64,000 nucleotides of DNA. It comes from JBOFIQ01 sp051654905 (lineage in GTDB: Bacteria; Actinomycetota; Actinomycetes; Propionibacteriales; Propionibacteriaceae). Shown piece after piece: positions 16,854 through 25,577 of the stretch. Both the position numbers and the translations under genes were made by a program. Positions within the stretch are counted from its first letter, which is position 1; the number at the start of each line of letters is the position of its first letter. Under the pieces are notes generated by a model. It saw only the letters and a program-made list of their open reading frames with translations. It was not told where the DNA came from and did no database searches. The stretch is from NCBI GenBank assembly GCA_051654905.1, contig JBOFYY010000159.1:1-64000 (forward strand), written 5' to 3'.

Positions 16854-17504
16854 TTAGCGAATAGCGCGCCGTGCAACGAAAACACTACGAGCATGTCTCC
16901 CAATTCCGACAGCTTCCCAACTATCTGTAGTAGCTCCTACTGCGCCACCAACTACTGGAATCCTTCGTCCGATGAGAGTGACGGCTCTGCGGCCACCTAC
17001 CGAAGAAATAAGTGCCGTCATGACTTTTTCAGAAATTATGTGATCGAGAGAAACATCAAATACGGGAGCAGTCGCGACTAGCAGTGGGGAGGAAGGAAGC
17101 TCATCGGGCAATTTTGGCCCTAACAGCGTCATCATGACAGCACTACGAACTCGTGGATCGGATATGTTATATCCGCGTAGATGAGCGATACAAGCGACTA
17201 AACGTAATTGCAATACTGCTAGCCCAGTCATATTGCTGGGTAAAGAAATCGGAAGAGTGGCGAATCCTCCCAGATTTGTAAGAAAACCTTGAGTTCCTGC
17301 CAGCATTGTATGTTGGCGGATTAGAGCCGAGATAGCTGACTCGTGATCTTTATATCGCTGTAAAGCTCGTGCAGAGGCTTGTGAAACTGGTGGCATTCCG
17401 CCACCGCCATCAATTGCAATCTGAAGCAGTTTCCGCATGATTCCGCCACCGGCTTTTTCGACAGGTGCCAGCATGGCAATAGATGTGGTGCTTTCGTTAG
17501 CCAT
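16854..17504 (-). CDS. EcsC-family protein
   Basis: About 216 residues. The GFATLPISLPSNMTGLAVLQLRLVACIAHLRGY segment near 75-110 and the C-terminal IGRRIPVVGGAVGATTDSWEAVGIGRHAR are typical of the EcsC family, which has an amphipathic, membrane-associated character. In Bacillus, EcsC accompanies the EcsAB ABC transporter; no ABC genes occur here. The ATG at 17504, preceded by AGAGGA, is preferred over the 12-residue longer frame. Role unknown. Confidence 0.8.
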   Translation of the reverse strand: MANESTTSIAMLAPVEKAGGGIMRKLLQIAIDGGGGMPPVSQASARALQRYKDHESAISALIRQHTMLAGTQGFLTNLGGFATLPISLPSNMTGLAVLQLRLVACIAHLRGYNISDPRVRSAVMMTLLGPKLPDELPSSPLLVATAPVFDVSLDHIISEKVMTALISSVGGRRAVTLIGRRIPVVGGAVGATTDSWEAVGIGRHARSVFVARRAIR

Positions 17505-17593
17505 AGTTCCTCTTGTGGACGGTAAGTGATTCAGCAATGATGTTCCATATCCACTGTGCCATGAAAGTTTAGAAAAAGAGGAAGATAAGAATT

Positions 17594-18274
17594 ATGTTTG
17601 GTGAGGCATCGCAGTGGCCAGATCAGGATCTGGTGGGATGGTCTGACAGTCTTGACATAAATATGACCTTGCTTGCCTACCAGCAGGGACTTTTCCCGAT
17701 GCCTCTTGAAGATGCGGAAGTCTCGGGGATTATCGGCTGGTTTTCTCCTATTGATCGGGGGATTCTTCCAATAAATAGGCTTCGGGTAACGAAATCTTTG
17801 CGGAAGTCCTGCCGCCGGTATCGAGTTAGTGTTGATGCAGCTTTCGTCGATGTGATGAAAGCTTGTGGGGATCCATCGCGCCCAGATGGCTGGATTGATG
17901 ACGACATTATTGATACCTACAAATCACTCTATGAGAACGGGATAGCGCATTCGGTAGAGGTTTGGGATGTAGGTAACCAGCTGGTTGGCGGACTTTATGG
18001 GGTTAGCATTGCCGGACTTTTTGCTGGGGAATCAATGTTCCATACTGCCGCGGGAAGAGATGCCTCGAAAGTAGCTTTGGTGGGATTATGTCAGATCCTT
18101 GGCGACGCACCTCGACTGCTCGACGTTCAATGGCTGACTCCTCATTTGGAGAGCTTAGGGGCTATCGAAATCTCTCGAGATGCCTATCTTGATCTCCTCG
18201 ACGATGCCCGCGACTGTCTGGCGCCAGATTGGCAGTATTGGCGAGACAACCCGCCAAATCTACAAAAATTATGA
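17594..18274 (+). CDS. aat: Leucyl/phenylalanyl-tRNA--protein transferase
   Basis: 226 residues, the normal length. Recognised by LLAYQQGLFPMPL, the IGWFSPIDRGILP motif and GGLYGVSIAGLFAGESMFH near residues 130-150, which form the aminoacyl-tRNA pocket. The enzyme adds Leu or Phe to N-terminal Lys/Arg of proteins, marking them for ClpS/ClpAP degradation (N-end rule). It is convergent with arcA, with a shared hairpin between. Confidence 0.93.
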   Translation: MFGEASQWPDQDLVGWSDSLDINMTLLAYQQGLFPMPLEDAEVSGIIGWFSPIDRGILPINRLRVTKSLRKSCRRYRVSVDAAFVDVMKACGDPSRPDGWIDDDIIDTYKSLYENGIAHSVEVWDVGNQLVGGLYGVSIAGLFAGESMFHTAAGRDASKVALVGLCQILGDAPRLLDVQWLTPHLESLGAIEISRDAYLDLLDDARDCLAPDWQYWRDNPPNLQKL

Positions 18275-18294
18275 ACTAAGCATTTTTGCGGAAA

Positions 18295-18344
18295 ATGTGG
18301 ATGGGTCAGGTCTCAGCTAGCTGCGAGACCGGACCCATCCACAT
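18295..18344. terminator. Bidirectional terminator between aat and arcA
   Basis: Two perfect 13-base arms (ATGTGGATGGGTC and complement) plus inner pairing of GGTCTC/GAGACC form a strong stem between the two convergent genes. Confidence 0.75.
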
Positions 18345-18350
18345 ACGGTG

Positions 18351-19580
18351 TTACTTGCTATCGGGAAGTGGGTCACGCCAAATCGGGCAGGACATGCACC
18401 GAGGGCCACCACGACCTGAACCAAGCTCAGATCCTACGATTCTGACGACTTCTATCCCGGCTGCTTCGAGACGGGAGTTAGTTTCGTCGTTGCGTTCGTA
18501 AACAACACATACCTTAGGCGCGATGGTAAGGGTGTTGTTACCGTCGTCCCATTGTTCGCGTTCGGCAGTGTGGGCATCTAAGCCACCGGCAACAAGTCGG
18601 AGACGATCCAAGCCCATCGCGTCAGCTGCTGCCTCTAGGAATGGGCGAGGTTGGGCAACTTTAAGAGCGCCAGGTTCGTCGCCAGCAGTTATTACGAAGG
18701 CAGTTAGGCTGTCTGCGACATTGGGGTAGATGGTGACTGCATCGACGTCGACCATGGTGCAGACAGTGTCCAAATGCATCATGGAACGAGCGGCATCTAG
18801 CGGTACCGCTAGCACAGTGTGAATATCGCCGCGTTCAAAAACTGTTGCCGCAAGTCGTTCTACGCCGGCGGGGGTGGTACGTTCGCCAGCTCCGATAGCT
18901 AGAACTCCAGGTGCCAGTGCTAGCACGTCACCACCTTCGACGTGTTCATTCTTCCATCCGTAGAAGGGAGTCCGGTCAGCGAAATTGGGGTGGTAGGTGT
19001 AGATCAACTCTGTGATGCGGTTTTCGCGCTGTCGAGCAACGAAAGTTAGCGAGGTGACAGCTGGATTGTTACCAATCCACACTGATGAGTCGCGAGTAAA
19101 TAGCAAGTTGGGTAGCGGTCGGATGATGAAATCTTCGGGGTGCATCATCGCTGAAACTAGGGAGCGATGTCCGCCGGGTAGTTCGTCATTACGTAGCCCC
19201 GCCATCATGACTTCAGCTAATTCTTCGGAGCTGTAGTCCGCAAAAGCGGTTGTGAGGAATCCGCGAAGCGAGTCTGAAAGCCATAGATCGGCCATCATTT
19301 GCTCGATACCGACGCGGCGTGCCTCCGCAATTGTGAGGGTTTCGCGTAGCAGATCTCCTAGTAAGAAAACCTGAATATCGCGGTCGCGGAGGACTTGGGC
19401 AAAGGCGTCATGCTCGTCTTGGGCTCTGGAAACCCACGGCATACCGTCGAATAGCAGATCGGCGCTATTGCGAGGGGTAAGGCGGCGTAGTTCATTGCCG
19501 GGACGGTGCAGCATGACGGCGCGAAGGGTGCCAACTTCACTGGTAACACCGGAATTCGCGTTCCATGAGATCGCAGTCAT
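18351..19580 (-). CDS. arcA: Arginine deiminase
   Basis: 409 residues of the pentein fold. It converts L-arginine to citrulline and ammonia, the first step of the ADI pathway. Catalytic features visible: FTRDSS (substrate Asp/Arg loop), HVEGGDVL (Glu/Asp), HLDTVCTMVD (His-Asp) and the C-terminal nucleophile Cys in GGPRCMSCP. It stands alone: no arcB, arcC or arcD gene is adjacent, so ammonia production for acid tolerance or a second locus must complete the pathway. The ATG at 19580 defines the N-terminus TAISWNANSGVTSEVGTL. Confidence 0.96.
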   Translation of the reverse strand: MTAISWNANSGVTSEVGTLRAVMLHRPGNELRRLTPRNSADLLFDGMPWVSRAQDEHDAFAQVLRDRDIQVFLLGDLLRETLTIAEARRVGIEQMMADLWLSDSLRGFLTTAFADYSSEELAEVMMAGLRNDELPGGHRSLVSAMMHPEDFIIRPLPNLLFTRDSSVWIGNNPAVTSLTFVARQRENRITELIYTYHPNFADRTPFYGWKNEHVEGGDVLALAPGVLAIGAGERTTPAGVERLAATVFERGDIHTVLAVPLDAARSMMHLDTVCTMVDVDAVTIYPNVADSLTAFVITAGDEPGALKVAQPRPFLEAAADAMGLDRLRLVAGGLDAHTAEREQWDDGNNTLTIAPKVCVVYERNDETNSRLEAAGIEVVRIVGSELGSGRGGPRCMSCPIWRDPLPDSK

Positions 19581-19650
19581 ATGTCTGACCCTAGCAACCG
19601 TGTCTCGGGGGCTATCGCTTGGCTCCCCTTTTCTCGTAGGCTTGCCCCTG

Positions 19651-21162
19651 ATGAAGAGTTTTGAAAAAGCTATGCTGTGGCTGCGAGAGTCTAGACCTCG
19701 GCTTGGGCTGGGACTGATTGTGGTCGCTTCGTTGCTGACTTGGTGCGTAGCTTTTTGTGGTCCGACGGTAATGACGCTACAGCTGGGTCCGCGCCACGGT
19801 AGCGTATTGCCGCCGTGGTATTTGCCGACGGCATTATTTTTTCTCGACGATCGTTCGGCTACGGTTTTGTTGTGGCTGGCAGTGATATTGGGTGCTCTAG
19901 GACTTAGTTTTTGTCTTCATGCAATCAATCAGGGGTGGCTTCCTAAAATAAAGCTGCTGGTGAAATTTGGGGTTGGATTACATATTGTCACCGCGTTGGT
20001 TCCTCCGGTAACAAGTGCGGATGTGCTGATGTATGCCGCTTACGGGAGACTGCAAAGTAAAGGTATTGATCCTTATTCGGTTACTCCGGCAGAGATTTAC
20101 CGCATGCAGTATGACGAAGTTATGCGCTGGCTGGAGCGACCGTGGACAGATACTCCTTCGGTATATGGCCCGATAGCAGGTTTTACGCAATGGCTAGCTA
20201 ACGTGCTGGGCGGAACCTCTATCCACGATATTGTTTTTTGGTTGCAGTTTTTCTGCGTTGTTCCGTTGATTGTTATTGGACTTATTGCTGTTAGTTTGAC
20301 TCGTGGTGATTCGAAGGCACAGACACGGGCATTGTTACTTACCTTGCTAAATCCGTTGATGATTTGGGCGGTAGTGGCAGGTGCCCACAATGAAGCTCTT
20401 GGGGTTTGTTTTGCGATGGCAGCTTTGACCCAAGTACGACGGCGACCGCTGGTGGCTGGTTTGTGGATTGGACTGGCTGGTGGGGTAAAAGTTTCGCTCG
20501 TTTTCTACGGAATAGCACTACTTTGGGCGTATCGACGTAGCTGGGTTGCAGCTATCCAGTTTTGTGTCGGTGCGGTAATTCCGGTGGCATGTTGTTATGC
20601 GGTACATCCGCAAGCACTTTTTGCGGCTAGGAGAAATACGGGTTATATCTCTACCGGGTCATGGGCTAATGGGGTTTGGATAGCGCTAAATCAGCTATTG
20701 GGGGATAGCCTAACGCGAACTTTTATCACCATTATTTCGTTGGTAATGATGGTGGCTGTGGCATGGATTTTATGGCGGGTACTTCCGTGGCGCGCAGTTG
20801 TGGGATGCGCTACTGGCGCGCGTTACGATGTGCTGACTGACGCTAGCCGAATGGCGGTGGTGTTGTGTACAGCATGGTTGGTAACTAGCCCATACACCTT
20901 GTCGTGGTACGACCTAATTACTTGGGCGCCGTTGGCGTTACTAGCTGCTTCCAGGCTCGACTATGTAATGATTTGGCGGGGGGTCTGGCTTTCGGTAGCT
21001 TTTGTGACCGGACGGGCATTGGCTTATCCCTCCGATATTGCTTGGATATCACGCATGGTCCAAGGGGGCAGCACGATTGCTCAATACGGGGTTTTAGTAG
21101 CTATTTTTTGGTGGGGGTACTCAATACGTAAAGATCGAGTATCTCGAGCTACCCGCGGGTGA
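19651..21162 (+). CDS. GT-C mannosyltransferase, MptB-like
   Basis: About 503 residues with 12-13 transmembrane helices. The first periplasmic loop bears the GT-C acidic motif in TSADVLMYAAYGRLQSKGIDPYSVTP near residues 120-145, typical of alpha-1,6-mannosyltransferases that use polyprenyl-phosphate-mannose to build lipoglycans. It would use the product of the Ppm synthase gene at 37.5-38.3 kb. The open frame extends back into arcA on the other strand; the ATG at 19651 (MKSFEKAMLW) is the first start clear of it. The 3' end overlaps the convergent NrtR-like gene by 14 bases. Confidence 0.85.
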   Translation: MKSFEKAMLWLRESRPRLGLGLIVVASLLTWCVAFCGPTVMTLQLGPRHGSVLPPWYLPTALFFLDDRSATVLLWLAVILGALGLSFCLHAINQGWLPKIKLLVKFGVGLHIVTALVPPVTSADVLMYAAYGRLQSKGIDPYSVTPAEIYRMQYDEVMRWLERPWTDTPSVYGPIAGFTQWLANVLGGTSIHDIVFWLQFFCVVPLIVIGLIAVSLTRGDSKAQTRALLLTLLNPLMIWAVVAGAHNEALGVCFAMAALTQVRRRPLVAGLWIGLAGGVKVSLVFYGIALLWAYRRSWVAAIQFCVGAVIPVACCYAVHPQALFAARRNTGYISTGSWANGVWIALNQLLGDSLTRTFITIISLVMMVAVAWILWRVLPWRAVVGCATGARYDVLTDASRMAVVLCTAWLVTSPYTLSWYDLITWAPLALLAASRLDYVMIWRGVWLSVAFVTGRALAYPSDIAWISRMVQGGSTIAQYGVLVAIFWWGYSIRKDRVSRATRG

Positions 21163-21973
21163 GAGCTGGATTTAGTAAGGCGGCATTTCCGGCACGGTAA
21201 AGCGTGGCGGGACGTCCCCCAGCACGAGTGGTGCGCTCTCCAGTGCTGATGAGGAATCCAGCGGCGGTAGTGACTTTCCGATGGAAATTACGTCCGTCGG
21301 GATCGCTGCCCCAAGCTGCCCGATAAACGTCGCGTAGCTCTCCTACGGTGAAGGTGCGCGGGCATAGGTTAGTGGCGATGGTGGTGGTTTCAAGAAGACT
21401 AGCTAAGCGTTCGACGGCGTTAGTTACGAACTCTTGCTGTGATGAATTGATGCTATTTACGTTTACCCAAATGAGAGCGCCTTTATCGCTACTGGGACGG
21501 GAGAGTCCTACCCATGCAGTGTGCAGAACTTGGTTTTTTAGGGTTGTTGCTAGTGGCGAAAGGTTTATTCGACTCGCAACTAAGCCAGCTTCGGTGATAG
21601 CGCGAGTAGCTGCGGTGCTGAGATCCTCTTGATGTCTAAGTGACGTGCTGGGTAGCTGTCCGTTTATGGTGGCGAAAACAAGATTTTCGTTACGCATGGC
21701 AAGAACTACCACGGGTATCTCAACGCTAAAGGTGTCTTGGCTAGGGGAGGTCTTTTTCTTGGCGGCTTTTTTCTTTGTGCTACCAGAATCTGATGGGGGG
21801 TTGCTAGCGGTTAGCTTGGCAACTTTTCCGATAGCGCTGGGGGCAGGAGTAGTGACGCCAGCAGCAACAAGTACAGCCTCTTCGGCGGCGCGACGAGCTG
21901 CTTTCGCTGCCTTCTTTAGGCGTTTGGCTTCTTTTCGGGCACCGTCGATATCACCTTTATTTTTTTTCCCCAT
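21149..21973 (-). CDS. NrtR-like NUDIX-related regulator with Lys/Ala-rich N-terminus
   Basis: About 274 residues from ATG 21973 (ATG 21994 also possible; no clear ribosome site). The N-terminus (about 1-80) is a basic Lys/Ala-rich histone-H1-like tail. The middle (about 85-200) resembles a degenerate NUDIX fold (LSTAATRAITEAGL stands where the NUDIX box would be, lacking its Glu cluster). The C-terminus FTVGELRDVYRAAWG...FHRKV...GRPATLYR is the winged-helix of NrtR-type NAD-metabolism repressors. Probably a transcription factor sensing a nucleotide; target unknown. Confidence 0.75.
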   Translation of the reverse strand: MGKKNKGDIDGARKEAKRLKKAAKAARRAAEEAVLVAAGVTTPAPSAIGKVAKLTASNPPSDSGSTKKKAAKKKTSPSQDTFSVEIPVVVLAMRNENLVFATINGQLPSTSLRHQEDLSTAATRAITEAGLVASRINLSPLATTLKNQVLHTAWVGLSRPSSDKGALIWVNVNSINSSQQEFVTNAVERLASLLETTTIATNLCPRTFTVGELRDVYRAAWGSDPDGRNFHRKVTTAAGFLISTGERTTRAGGRPATLYRAGNAALLNPALTRG

Positions 21974-22096
21974 GTATCTAAGGATAAGGGTCATATCGAC
22001 GTAAGGGGTACACCTATCTGAAAACAAGAGCAAGGTTTCTCTGGAAAGAGTTATTTGACATGGTGCGCACCCGGTTGAGCAGGGTAGGCTGATCCC

Positions 22097-23371
22097 ATGA
22101 TCGATCCGAAGTTACTGCGTACTGATCCTGATCGTGTTAAGGCTTCACAAGTCTTACGCGGTGAGTCCCCGGAACTCGTTGATGAGGTAATAGCTGCTGA
22201 CGAGTCTCGTCGTAGAGCGCTAACCGCTTTCGAGAGTGCCCGAGCAGAACAAAAAGAGATCGGTAAGTCAGTTGCCAAGGCTCAGGGCGAACAGAAGCAG
22301 GAGTTACTGGCTCGCACAAAGGAACTTTCGATAGCAGTGAAGCAGCTAGAAGCTGCCGCAAATGATGCCGATCAGGCGTACACCGCTGCTATGAAAAAGC
22401 TAGGCAATTTGGTGATCGACGGAGTTCCTGCCGGCGATGAAGACACCCTTGTGGTGTTGGAAACTGTCGGAACTCCGCGAGATTTCGCTGCTGAAGGCTT
22501 TGAGCCTAAGGACCATCTGGAAATTGGTGAATTGCTTGATGGTATTGATATGGAACGCGGCACCAAGGTTTCTGGTTCGCGGTTCTACATACTTAAAGGT
22601 CAGATCGCTTTATTAGAGATTGCCTTACTTAATTTAGCTATGACCAAGGCACAAGAGTGGGGTCTTACGCCCATTATCCCGCCTGCGCTAGTGAAACCAT
22701 CTGCGATGGAAGGGACTGGGTTCCTTGACCAAGCTGGTGAAGATGTTTACCGGCTAGAGCGCGATGACCTGTATTTGGTGGGAACTTCTGAGGTTGCGTT
22801 GGCTGGAATGCACGCCGACGAAATTATTGAAAGCTCTCAACTTCCACTTAAGTATGCCGCGTATTCGCCGTGTTTCCGCCGCGAAGCTGGATCTTATGGC
22901 AAAGATACTCGCGGTATTTTTCGGGTGCATTGGTTCGACAAAGTAGAGATGTTTGTTTACTGCCTGCCAGAAGAAGCTCAAGAGTGGCATCAAAAGATTT
23001 TAGATTGGGAACGGGAGTTCATTGAGGCACTCGAAATCCCTTACCAGGTGCTTGACGTTGCTGCCGGTGACCTAGGAGCATCAGCTGCTCGTAAGTTTGA
23101 CTGCTACGGCTGGCTACCAACTCAGCAGCGGTATCGGGAGATTACCTCTACCTCTAACTGCACTGAGTTCCAATCGCGGCGGCTTAATATCCGTACCCGG
23201 GTTGGGGGACAGGTGCAGCCGGTAGCGACGCTAAACGGAACACTTTGTTCTATGGCTCGTCCCATCATCATGATTCTAGAAAATCATCAACAAGCAGATG
23301 GTTCGGTTCAGTTGCCGGAGGCATTACGTCCTTATATGGGCGGCCGCGAATTCTTGACACCAGTCAAGTGA
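22097..23371 (+). CDS. serS: Seryl-tRNA synthetase
   Basis: 424 residues, class II. An N-terminal coiled-coil arm (about 30-100) binds the long variable arm of tRNA-Ser. Motif 2 is CFRREAGSYGKDTRGIFRVHWFDKVE and motif 3 ends TLNGTLCSMARPIIMILENHQ. It charges the three tRNA-Ser genes also found in this window. Overlaps the next gene by GTGA. Confidence 0.97.
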   Translation: MIDPKLLRTDPDRVKASQVLRGESPELVDEVIAADESRRRALTAFESARAEQKEIGKSVAKAQGEQKQELLARTKELSIAVKQLEAAANDADQAYTAAMKKLGNLVIDGVPAGDEDTLVVLETVGTPRDFAAEGFEPKDHLEIGELLDGIDMERGTKVSGSRFYILKGQIALLEIALLNLAMTKAQEWGLTPIIPPALVKPSAMEGTGFLDQAGEDVYRLERDDLYLVGTSEVALAGMHADEIIESSQLPLKYAAYSPCFRREAGSYGKDTRGIFRVHWFDKVEMFVYCLPEEAQEWHQKILDWEREFIEALEIPYQVLDVAAGDLGASAARKFDCYGWLPTQQRYREITSTSNCTEFQSRRLNIRTRVGGQVQPVATLNGTLCSMARPIIMILENHQQADGSVQLPEALRPYMGGREFLTPVK

Positions 23372-24159
23372 CGGAACCTAAGTGGCGTCCGCGCCTATTA
23401 GCTCTCGATATTGATGGCACGCTCGTAGATTACGACGGGGTCATGCCCGAGTCGCTGCGGGTAGCCGTACAGCGAGTACTGGCAGCTGATATTCCGATCG
23501 TCATAGCGACGGGAAGAAGCTGGCCAGGAGCGCGACCCATCGTCGAAGCCTTGCAACTTCCAGCCGGCGAACATATATGTTCTAACGGTGCAGTGGCAGT
23601 GAGCTATCCAGAAGGACGAATCACTAAAGCAATAACTTTTGATCCGGCGCCAATCATTTCCGCAGTTCGACGAGAAGCTCCTACCGCATTGATTGCTGTG
23701 GAAGACCCTGACGCTAGTTTCCGGTTGAGTGCAGATTTTCCGGTAGGGGAACTTAACGGTCCACAGCAAGTAGTTCCAGTAGCTGAGTTAGCTGCTCGCC
23801 CGGTGACTCGGGTGGTAGTGCGCGATCCAGCGGCAACAGAAGAAACCTTTGTTACCTTGGCGCAACGGCTGGGTTTACAAGGGGTTGGCTATTTTGTGGG
23901 TTGGGCGGCATGGCTTGATATTTGTCCAGAAGGGATAGATAAAGCCCATGGATTAGCTGATGTTTGCCAAAAGCTAGGTATCGCTGCTGCTGATGTTTTA
24001 GCTATCGGTGACGGCCGTAACGATATTGCGATGCTGCAGTGGGCTGGCCGAGGCGTGGCATTAGGTGATGCCACCGATGACGTTAAGTCAGTTGCAGATC
24101 ATGTCACAGCTGACTTTGCTGCTGACGGCACCGCAACAGAACTACTACGTTGGGTTTAG
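23368..24159 (+). CDS. HAD-superfamily phosphatase, Cof type
   Basis: About 263 residues from the GTG that overlaps the serS stop. HAD motif I is LALDIDGTLVDYDG, motif II VIATGRSW, and motif III/IV are the Lys region (IDKAHGLADVCQKLG) and GDGRNDIAMLQWAG, with a C2B cap between. It would dephosphorylate sugar phosphates, phosphosugar-like metabolites or FMN-type compounds in the cytoplasm. Co-transcription of a Cof-type HAD with serS is common in actinobacteria. Confidence 0.9.
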   Translation: MTEPKWRPRLLALDIDGTLVDYDGVMPESLRVAVQRVLAADIPIVIATGRSWPGARPIVEALQLPAGEHICSNGAVAVSYPEGRITKAITFDPAPIISAVRREAPTALIAVEDPDASFRLSADFPVGELNGPQQVVPVAELAARPVTRVVVRDPAATEETFVTLAQRLGLQGVGYFVGWAAWLDICPEGIDKAHGLADVCQKLGIAAADVLAIGDGRNDIAMLQWAGRGVALGDATDDVKSVADHVTADFAADGTATELLRWV

Positions 24160-24179
24160 TGCCGTCAGCAAGAGTAGTA

Positions 24180-24725
24180 TTAGGCAACGTTTGTTTGGCG
24201 ACAGCAAGTAGCTGACCAAGCCGCAGTGACGTCGTCGATACTGGGTGTTGAAGTGACGACTCGCTGAGCGTTATTGCGAGCTTGTCGCAGATGACGTTTC
24301 ACTGTCGATAGCGAGCACCCTAAGCGTTGCGCTAAAAGCTCAAGAGATTCGTGAGGATTAGCGTTTCGTATCCGAATAACGTCGTCAGAGTTGATGCTGC
24401 GATTGGAAGTAATTCCGATGAAAGCGTCAAGGTTTTCATCGGCCAGAGTGATGCCCAACTGTGCGCGAATAGCGATACGTTGTTTAGCGGTAGTTCCTGC
24501 AACATAGCCAGAAATATTATGACGAGTCACCGCAGTATGAAGACATTGTTGCAATAGCGGACAGCTAAGACATTTGTCTTCGGCTTGCTGCAACAGCCGG
24601 TTTGTTAGATGACGTTGCGCGGCATTCATTGCTGACGGAGCAGGCGGATCTTCAAGAAGCGAATGCTGAAATACCTGTGGGGCATCTACGCAAGCAGGGC
24701 GGTGCTCACTGAAGGTGGTGCTCAT
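24180..24725 (-). CDS. WhiB-like regulator with extra C-terminal HTH
   Basis: 181 residues. Four Cys suited to a [4Fe-4S] cluster: C12, then C52-x2-C55-x5-C61 in KCLSCPLLQQCLHTAV, followed by a turn GYVAGTTAKQRIAIRAQ that replaces the usual G-[VI]-W-G-G. A second region, SLELLAQRLGCSLSTVKRHLRQAR (about 128-151), looks like a sigma-4/LuxR-type HTH, unusual for short WhiB proteins though seen in some WhiB-HTH relatives. It may sense redox or NO and bind DNA itself. Divergent from the Imm1-like gene. Confidence 0.8.
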   Translation of the reverse strand: MSTTFSEHRPACVDAPQVFQHSLLEDPPAPSAMNAAQRHLTNRLLQQAEDKCLSCPLLQQCLHTAVTRHNISGYVAGTTAKQRIAIRAQLGITLADENLDAFIGITSNRSINSDDVIRIRNANPHESLELLAQRLGCSLSTVKRHLRQARNNAQRVVTSTPSIDDVTAAWSATCCRQTNVA

Positions 24726-24885
24726 GTCAGTAATCTCCTAGCTGTAGGAATCTTCCATTATGGATATGTAATCTGACGTAGCAGCAGGGACTTTGGTTCC
24801 CAATAATTTTTTGCTACATAAAAACTCGCTACATGGCAGGAGGGCTGAACATAGTTTTGGGTGTGGAAGGCATTAGGCTGCTGTC

Positions 24886-25269
24886 ATGCCTGATTACCAT
24901 CTGACATGGCCAGACCGAGAGTTAGTTCTTACTGAGGTAGCTGACGTCGTAGCACGTCTGATCGATCTTGATCAGCAATATGCTGCTGCACAACGTAGCG
25001 TGCTGGTGGGAATTGATACCGAAGAAGGCAGTATCGACGTTGGTCTGGGCGTACTTCACGTCGCCATGATGGTAACGACATCAGAAGACCCCGGCTATAT
25101 TGCTTTGGGTGCAGCCACTAGTGACGAAGAAGTGACGTTGGAGTTCGACGGCGAACCTACTGCTTTCCCAGTTTCATGTGTACTGACCAGAGACACCGCT
25201 TTTACTGTTGTAAATGCGTTCCTTGCTGGTGACGAGCGTCCTTCATTAGTGGAGTGGGCAGAGTTTTAA
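24886..25269 (+). CDS. Imm1-like immunity protein (orphan)
   Basis: 127 residues. The pattern (a central hydrophobic strand VLHVAMMV, a glycine turn, FPVSCVLTRDTAFTVVNAFLAGDERPSLVEWAEF at the end) fits the Imm1 family, which protects against deaminase or nuclease toxins of polymorphic toxin systems. No cognate toxin is present, so it may be a scavenged protector. It ends at the island boundary and the 9-bp tandem repeat covers its stop. Confidence 0.6.
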   Translation: MPDYHLTWPDRELVLTEVADVVARLIDLDQQYAAAQRSVLVGIDTEEGSIDVGLGVLHVAMMVTTSEDPGYIALGAATSDEEVTLEFDGEPTAFPVSCVLTRDTAFTVVNAFLAGDERPSLVEWAEF

Positions 25270-25291
25270 GGGATTTAAGGGATTTAAGGGA
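25265..25291. repeat. Three tandem copies of TTTAAGGGA
   Basis: Three perfect 9-bp units run across the stop codon of the Imm1-like gene to the left edge of the fic-derived fragment. They mark the junction between the core sequence and the island. Confidence 0.85.
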
Positions 25292-25324
25292 GTGCTTGAT
25301 AAGGGGTTAAGTTCGCAGACGAGG
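25290..25324 (+). pseudogene. Decayed fragment of a fic 3' end
   Basis: About 35 bases align with the last part of the intact fic gene (31334-31369) with scattered substitutions: both share the TTGAYAAGGGG(T/C)TAAG and CGCAGAYGAGG blocks. The fragment then jumps directly to the sequence that in the intact locus starts about 110 bases later, so an internal deletion occurred. Confidence 0.65.
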
Positions 25325-25332
25325 ACTGCCCC

Positions 25333-25417
25333 GATGATGTTCGTACTTGGTTGATCCAGTACTTCTTTAGGTCGTATTAATTATCTCGACTTCAATTCAA
25401 CCAAAAATGGTCGTTTT
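25333..25417. repeat. 85-bp direct repeat, left copy
   Basis: Identical to 31491-31575 except for one base (T here, C at 31537 or so). Similarity continues weakly for about a dozen bases upstream. The two copies bracket about 6.1 kb of defence genes. No ORF of its own is evident. Confidence 0.92.
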
Positions 25418-25577
25418 GATGCGCCTCGGGAAGGGCGCTTGTGTACCTGCTCTGAAACTTTTATGACACGCTGGATACAAACGCGCGCGAACTACGATTT
25501 AGCCGCCTGACTGGTTCACTCCGCAATCCATGTCAATTTGAGAGAATGCCATCCAACCGACGACTTAGGGGCAAGTA

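Noticed and set aside
19468..19650. Extended N-terminus of the mannosyltransferase frame
   Set aside because: It lies inside arcA on the other strand and has no membrane character; ATG 19651 is a better start.
21645..22004. Plus-strand 119-codon frame
   Set aside because: It is the reverse complement of the Lys/Ala-rich NrtR-like N-terminus and has repetitive Ala/Phe composition.
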